A DNA stretch of 9,714 nt from Sphingomonadales bacterium (GTDB taxonomy: Bacteria > Pseudomonadota > Alphaproteobacteria > Sphingomonadales > Sphingomonadaceae): positions 1 to 9,714 of the forward strand of contig JAGWUU010000110.1 of assembly GCA_028868335.1 (NCBI GenBank), given 5' to 3'. This document shows, piece after piece, positions 7,452 to 9,714 of this stretch; position 1 is the first letter of the stretch; every line of letters begins with the position of its first letter. The notes beneath the pieces were generated by a model. The model was not told the origin of the DNA. It worked only from the letters and a program-made list of their open reading frames with translations, and ran no database searches. The translations under genes and the position numbers were made by a program.

Positions 7452-8195
7452 TTATCGGCGATCGCCCATGAAGCGCAGCAGGTAGAGGAACATGTTGATG
7501 AAATCGAGGTAGAGGCTGAGCGCGCCCATCACCACCGCCTTGCCTGCGAATTCGGTGCCGGCGACATAGGCGTATTGGTCCTTGAGCCGCTGGGTATCAT
7601 AAGCGGTCAGGCCGGCGAAAATCAGCACCCCGAGAATGCTGGTAGCCCAGTACAATCCCGGCGACCTGAGCCACAGGTTGAGCAGCGATGCGACGATGAT
7701 GCCGATCAGCCCCATGATCATGAAGCTGCCCATGCCCGAAAGGTCACGCTTGGTGGTGTAGCCAACCAGGCTCAACCCCGCGAACGAGGCGGCAGAGGCG
7801 AAGAAGGCCACCGCGATCGAACCCCCGGTATAGACCAGGAAAATGGTCGAAAGCGAAAGACCCATCACCACGGCGAAGGCCCAGAACAGGATCTGCAGCG
7901 TCGAGGTCTGCATCTTGTTGAGGCCAAAGCTGATCGCCAGAATGAAGCCCAGCGGAGCAAGCTGGATCAGCCAGCCCAGCGGCGATGTCATCACTTGCAG
8001 CGCCATGCCCGAACGGGCGAACAGCATCGCAACGATGCCGGAAAGCAGCACGCCCGAGGCCATGTAATTGTAAATCGACAACATGTGTCGACGCAGCCCC
8101 TGGTCGCGCGTATCGGCGCCCAGCACCTGTCCGTTGAGGGCCGGGCCTCCGCCGAAACTGGTGCGGGTCGACTGCGGATCGTTCCAGTCAGCCAT
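7452..8195 (-). CDS. Bax inhibitor-1/YccA family membrane protein
   Basis: A 247-residue inner-membrane protein of the Bax inhibitor-1 (TMBIM) family. A soluble N-terminal tail (1–38) is followed by seven hydrophobic segments, at about 41–60, 72–91, 100–120, 124–145, 157–177, 181–199 and 218–241. The family signature near the C-terminus is present: AYDTQ with Asp200 at the end of helix 6, and ALSLYLDFINMFLYLLR with Asp231 in helix 7. Acidic residues in these helices form the pH-sensing gate of the Bacillus homologue YetJ; that Asp200/Asp231 do the same here is inference. Bacterial relatives include E. coli YccA, an FtsH modulator, and calcium-leak proteins; the role here is unknown. I chose the ATG at 8195 over a TTG 9 nt upstream because GAAGGGAG lies 10 nt before it and would touch the TTG. 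It appears to be a one-gene unit. Confidence 0.93.
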   Translation of the reverse strand: MADWNDPQSTRTSFGGGPALNGQVLGADTRDQGLRRHMLSIYNYMASGVLLSGIVAMLFARSGMALQVMTSPLGWLIQLAPLGFILAISFGLNKMQTSTLQILFWAFAVVMGLSLSTIFLVYTGGSIAVAFFASAASFAGLSLVGYTTKRDLSGMGSFMIMGLIGIIVASLLNLWLRSPGLYWATSILGVLIFAGLTAYDTQRLKDQYAYVAGTEFAGKAVVMGALSLYLDFINMFLYLLRFMGDRR

Positions 8196-8205
8196 GTGAG
8201 TCAAA

Positions 8206-8213
8206 CTCCCTTC
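8206..8213 (-). promoter_or_regulatory. Ribosome binding site of the Bax inhibitor-1 family gene
   Basis: The minus strand reads GAAGGGAG, 10 nt before the ATG at 8195. It settles the start against the TTG at 8204, which would be only 1 nt from it. Confidence 0.6.
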
Positions 8214-8236
8214 AGCCCGAAATGGGCGATGAGGGG

Positions 8237-8265
8237 AATATCGTGCGAGTCGCCCGTGCTTTCAA
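8237..8265 (-). promoter_or_regulatory. Candidate sigma70-type promoter of the Bax inhibitor-1 family gene
   Basis: On the minus strand TTGAAA (8260–8265; five of six to TTGACA) and GATATT (8237–8242; four of six to TATAAT) are separated by exactly 17 bases. Transcription would start near 8230, giving a leader of about 35 nt before the ATG at 8195. The site lies between the proC stop and this gene, which fits independent transcription. Confidence 0.55.
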
Positions 8266-8306
8266 GCAAAACCGGACACGCCCCCCTGTATCGAATTGTA
8301 ATCGTG

Positions 8307-9119
8307 CTATCCCCGGGCCATCGCGGCCATTTCGGCGTTGCGATCGCGCGCCGCCGTCAGGGTCGCCACGATCAGGCGCTTGAGCGCGCCATCGGCATCA
8401 AGCACGTCGAGCCCCTTCTGGGTGCTGCCACCCGGACTCGCAACGCGGCGGGCCAGTTCGGCCGGGCCGTGGGGCGAGGCGGCGGCCAGTTGCGCCGCCC
8501 CCTCAACCGTGGCGACCGCCAGCCGTTCGGCCTGGGCCGGGTCGAGCCCAAGCCTGGCCGCGCCATCGGCCAGCGCCTCGATGAAGCGATAGACGAAGCC
8601 CGGACCGCACCCGGCAAGCGCGGTCACGAGATCGAAATCGCTTTCCGCGGCGAGCCATTCCGGCGTTCCCAGCGGGTCCAGCAAGGCGGTAATCGCCGCG
8701 CGTCCGGCCTCATCGAGTCCGCGGCCGAACAACGCCAGCGGTGACTTGCCGATCGCCGCCGCAAGGTTGGGCATGACCCGGACCAGCGCGCCAGCATGCG
8801 GAAAGCGGGCCGCAAGACTATCCAGTTCCACCCCGGCGAGGATGGAAAGAAGGGTTACTTGCGGTCCGGCCGCCGCGGCCAGTGCCGGCGCCACGGCGTC
8901 GAGCAATTGCGGCTTCACACCCAGCAGGATGACATCGAATGCCTGGTCAGGCACTTCGCGGAGCAACCGCACTCCGGCGGGGGCATCGGGCAACTGCGGA
9001 TCGACAACGGTGAAGCGGGCGGGGTCGATCCCGCCCGCCAGCCATCCGGCCAGCATCGCCCCGCCCATATTGCCGCAGCCGAAGATCAGAATGTCGGAAC
9101 TGGTGGTCAAGGTCGGCAC
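8307..9119 (-). CDS. proC: Pyrroline-5-carboxylate reductase
   Basis: A 270-residue cytoplasmic enzyme catalysing the last step of proline synthesis, the NAD(P)H-dependent reduction of 1-pyrroline-5-carboxylate to L-proline. The N-terminal Rossmann domain opens with FGCGNMGGAML (13–23); VKPQ (68–71) and RVMPN (114–118) are family landmarks. The C-terminal dimerisation/active-site domain contains ALAGCGPGF (167–175), where many homologues read SGSGPA, and VASPGGSTQKG (226–236), the conserved SPGG-x-T signature with Ser-Thr in place of the common Thr-Thr. Length is normal. The start is GTG at 9119, supported by GGGGAG at 9126–9131, 6 nt before it; there is no better upstream start. The ybjN-like gene precedes it on the same strand after 281 nt. 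proB lies 3.2 kb downstream in a separate unit. Confidence 0.95.
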   Translation of the reverse strand: MPTLTTSSDILIFGCGNMGGAMLAGWLAGGIDPARFTVVDPQLPDAPAGVRLLREVPDQAFDVILLGVKPQLLDAVAPALAAAAGPQVTLLSILAGVELDSLAARFPHAGALVRVMPNLAAAIGKSPLALFGRGLDEAGRAAITALLDPLGTPEWLAAESDFDLVTALAGCGPGFVYRFIEALADGAARLGLDPAQAERLAVATVEGAAQLAAASPHGPAELARRVASPGGSTQKGLDVLDADGALKRLIVATLTAARDRNAEMAAMARG

Positions 9120-9125
9120 TCCAGG

Positions 9126-9131
9126 CTCCCC
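9126..9131 (-). promoter_or_regulatory. Ribosome binding site of proC
   Basis: The minus strand reads GGGGAG, 6 nt before the GTG start at 9119. It supports the non-ATG start. It sits directly beside a long imperfect palindrome (9133–9220), so accessibility could depend on that fold. Confidence 0.55.
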
Positions 9132-9132
9132 A

Positions 9133-9220
9133 CCCGTTTGTGGAAGGGGATGGGGTAGGTCATTGGCCGCTTAGCGCCTGGGTCGCCGGTTGCCCACCCC
9201 CAACCCCTTCCGCAACCGGG
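9133..9220. repeat. REP-like imperfect palindrome upstream of proC
   Basis: The 23-base arms 9133–9155 and 9198–9220 are complementary at 20 of 23 positions around a 42-nt loop, and pairing can continue inward with a bulge (GGGGTAGG against CCCACCCCC). The right arm, CCCCAACCCCTTCCGCAACC onward, resembles a degenerate copy of the CCAACCCCTCCCGCAAGCGGG-type dispersed repeat I recall from alphaproteobacterial intergenic regions; this is recollection, not a search. It begins one base beyond the proC Shine-Dalgarno. A long hairpin without coding content suggests a repeat element, not a gene. Confidence 0.6.
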
Positions 9221-9250
9221 AGGAACGGGGGGCGGATAGGGTGTCCGGAC

Positions 9251-9284
9251 GAAAATCATTTATGTTCAAAACATTAATTCAGAA
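9251..9284. promoter_or_regulatory. AT-rich island with small palindrome, possible proC control region
   Basis: This is the most AT-rich stretch in the window. It contains ATGTT-CAA-AACAT (9262–9274), a perfect 5-bp inverted repeat with a 3-base centre; two more outer pairs match after one mismatch. On the minus strand CATAAA matches the -10 consensus at four of six positions, but I see no convincing -35. It lies about 130–165 bp upstream of proC and downstream of the putative ybjN terminator, where a proC promoter or operator would be expected. Confidence 0.3.
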
Positions 9285-9318
9285 AAGGTGACAGAACAGG
9301 GTGTTGTGGTGTCACCTT
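9279..9318 (-). terminator. Possible intrinsic terminator of the ybjN-like gene
   Basis: AAGGTGACA (9285–9293) and TGTCACCTT (9310–9318) are perfect 9-base complements around a 16-nt loop, in which AACA/TGTT (9295–9298 and 9302–9305) can pair again. On the minus strand the stem runs into TTTTCTGAATT, a modest T-rich tail. It begins 83 nt after the ybjN stop. The stem is only moderately GC-rich, so an operator or a chance palindrome remains possible. Confidence 0.45.
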
Positions 9319-9400
9319 CATTCGGGTTGCCACTCCGAAGCAGGCCCGCATTGTGACAGGATCGGGGCGTGTAGGAAACGACGCCAGGCCAGCGTGCAGG

Positions 9401-9714
9401 TCAGGCTTCGCCCGCCGCGTCGACCAATGCGCTTGTCAGCGCGTCGGCCGCGCTCTTGTCGCCCCACAGGACGAACTGGAAGGCAGGATAGAAGCGGTCG
9501 CATTCCTCAACCGCGGCCTCGACGGCGACCTGCGCCTGGGCAAGGCTGAGCAGACCCTCATCCCCTAGCAGCAGGCCGTGGCGGTAAAGCAGTACCGAGC
9601 CGTTCGACCAGATGTCGAAATGCCCGACCCAGAGCTGCTCGTTGACCAGCGCCAGAAGCTCGTAAACGGCCGCGCGCTTGTCATCCGGCACGCGGATGTC
9701 GGGCAGGCACAGCA
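9401..9714 (-). CDS. YbjN domain-containing protein, 5'-truncated
   Basis: The last 103 residues of a soluble protein of the YbjN family; the frame stays open to the window edge, so the start lies outside. The visible segment LPDIRVPDDKRAAVYELL, NEQLWVGHFDIW, and CDRFYPAFQFVLWGDKSA matches the C-terminal half of alphaproteobacterial YbjN proteins of about 160–170 residues, which adopt a type III secretion chaperone-like fold. Function is not established; E. coli YbjN is described as affecting motility and stress phenotypes. A GTG at 9691 could be read as a start but falls inside the conserved DIRVPDDKR stretch, so it is internal. In related genomes this gene commonly precedes proC, as here, but the 281-nt spacer and a hairpin between them argue against tight coupling. 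Confidence 0.85.
   Translation of the reverse strand, partial: LCLPDIRVPDDKRAAVYELLALVNEQLWVGHFDIWSNGSVLLYRHGLLLGDEGLLSLAQAQVAVEAAVEECDRFYPAFQFVLWGDKSAADALTSALVDAAGEA

Noticed and set aside
7383..8744. 453-codon plus-strand open frame across the Bax inhibitor-1 and proC genes
   Set aside because: It runs antisense through two conserved genes, a clear terminator and a promoter region, and its product is a low-complexity Gln/His/Arg/Gly-rich sequence without domain features.
9366..9385. GGCGT/ACGCC hairpin shortly after the ybjN stop as its terminator
   Set aside because: Only 5 bp with a 10-nt loop and no T-run on the minus strand; the palindrome at 9285–9318 is the better candidate.

Overview
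The window is high-GC DNA (mid-60s percent G+C by eye) from an alphaproteobacterium, most likely a member of the Sphingomonadales. This rests on recognised protein families, gene order (nitrite/sulfite reductase–DUF934–cysH; obgE–proB; ybjN–proC) and the style of the intergenic hairpin repeats. The genus is not determined. It reads as ordinary chromosomal housekeeping DNA: I found no transposase, integrase, phage gene, toxin–antitoxin pair, CRISPR array or defence-type cluster.

Region 1 (1–2165, plus strand) is an assimilatory sulfate-reduction operon. It holds the 3' part of a sirohaem/[4Fe-4S] nitrite/sulfite reductase, a DUF934 protein, and a cysH whose cysteine pattern marks it as an iron–sulfur APS/PAPS reductase. 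Both junctions are 8-nt ATG/TGA overlaps, so the three genes look translationally coupled. Region 2 (2277–2990, plus) is a secreted M23-type (LytM) peptidase with intact zinc ligands, in convergent orientation to what follows.

Region 3 (3037–6181, minus) is a probable operon obgE → proB → NAD(P)-binding epimerase/dehydratase: a ribosome-associated GTPase, the first enzyme of proline synthesis, and an SDR protein coupled to proB by a 4-nt GTGA overlap. Upstream of obgE is a leader of about 230 bp with a REP-like hairpin and a 10-bp inverted repeat, then tRNA-Ala(CGC) on the same strand.

Region 4 (6579–8195, minus) contains a polyproline-tethered lipoprotein of unknown function and a seven-helix Bax inhibitor-1/YccA family protein with a good candidate promoter and an intrinsic terminator. 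Region 5 (8307–9714, minus) holds proC (last step of proline synthesis) and the 3' part of a ybjN-like gene. A 281-bp spacer separates them and carries an imperfect REP-like palindrome abutting the proC ribosome binding site, an AT-rich island and a hairpin that may terminate ybjN. Two of the three proline genes (proB, proC) lie within 6 kb but in separate units; proA is not in the window. No stretch longer than 300 bases lacks a gene. I found no convincing new system; the points most worth a second look are the non-coding structures and the uncharacterised DUF934 and lipoprotein genes.
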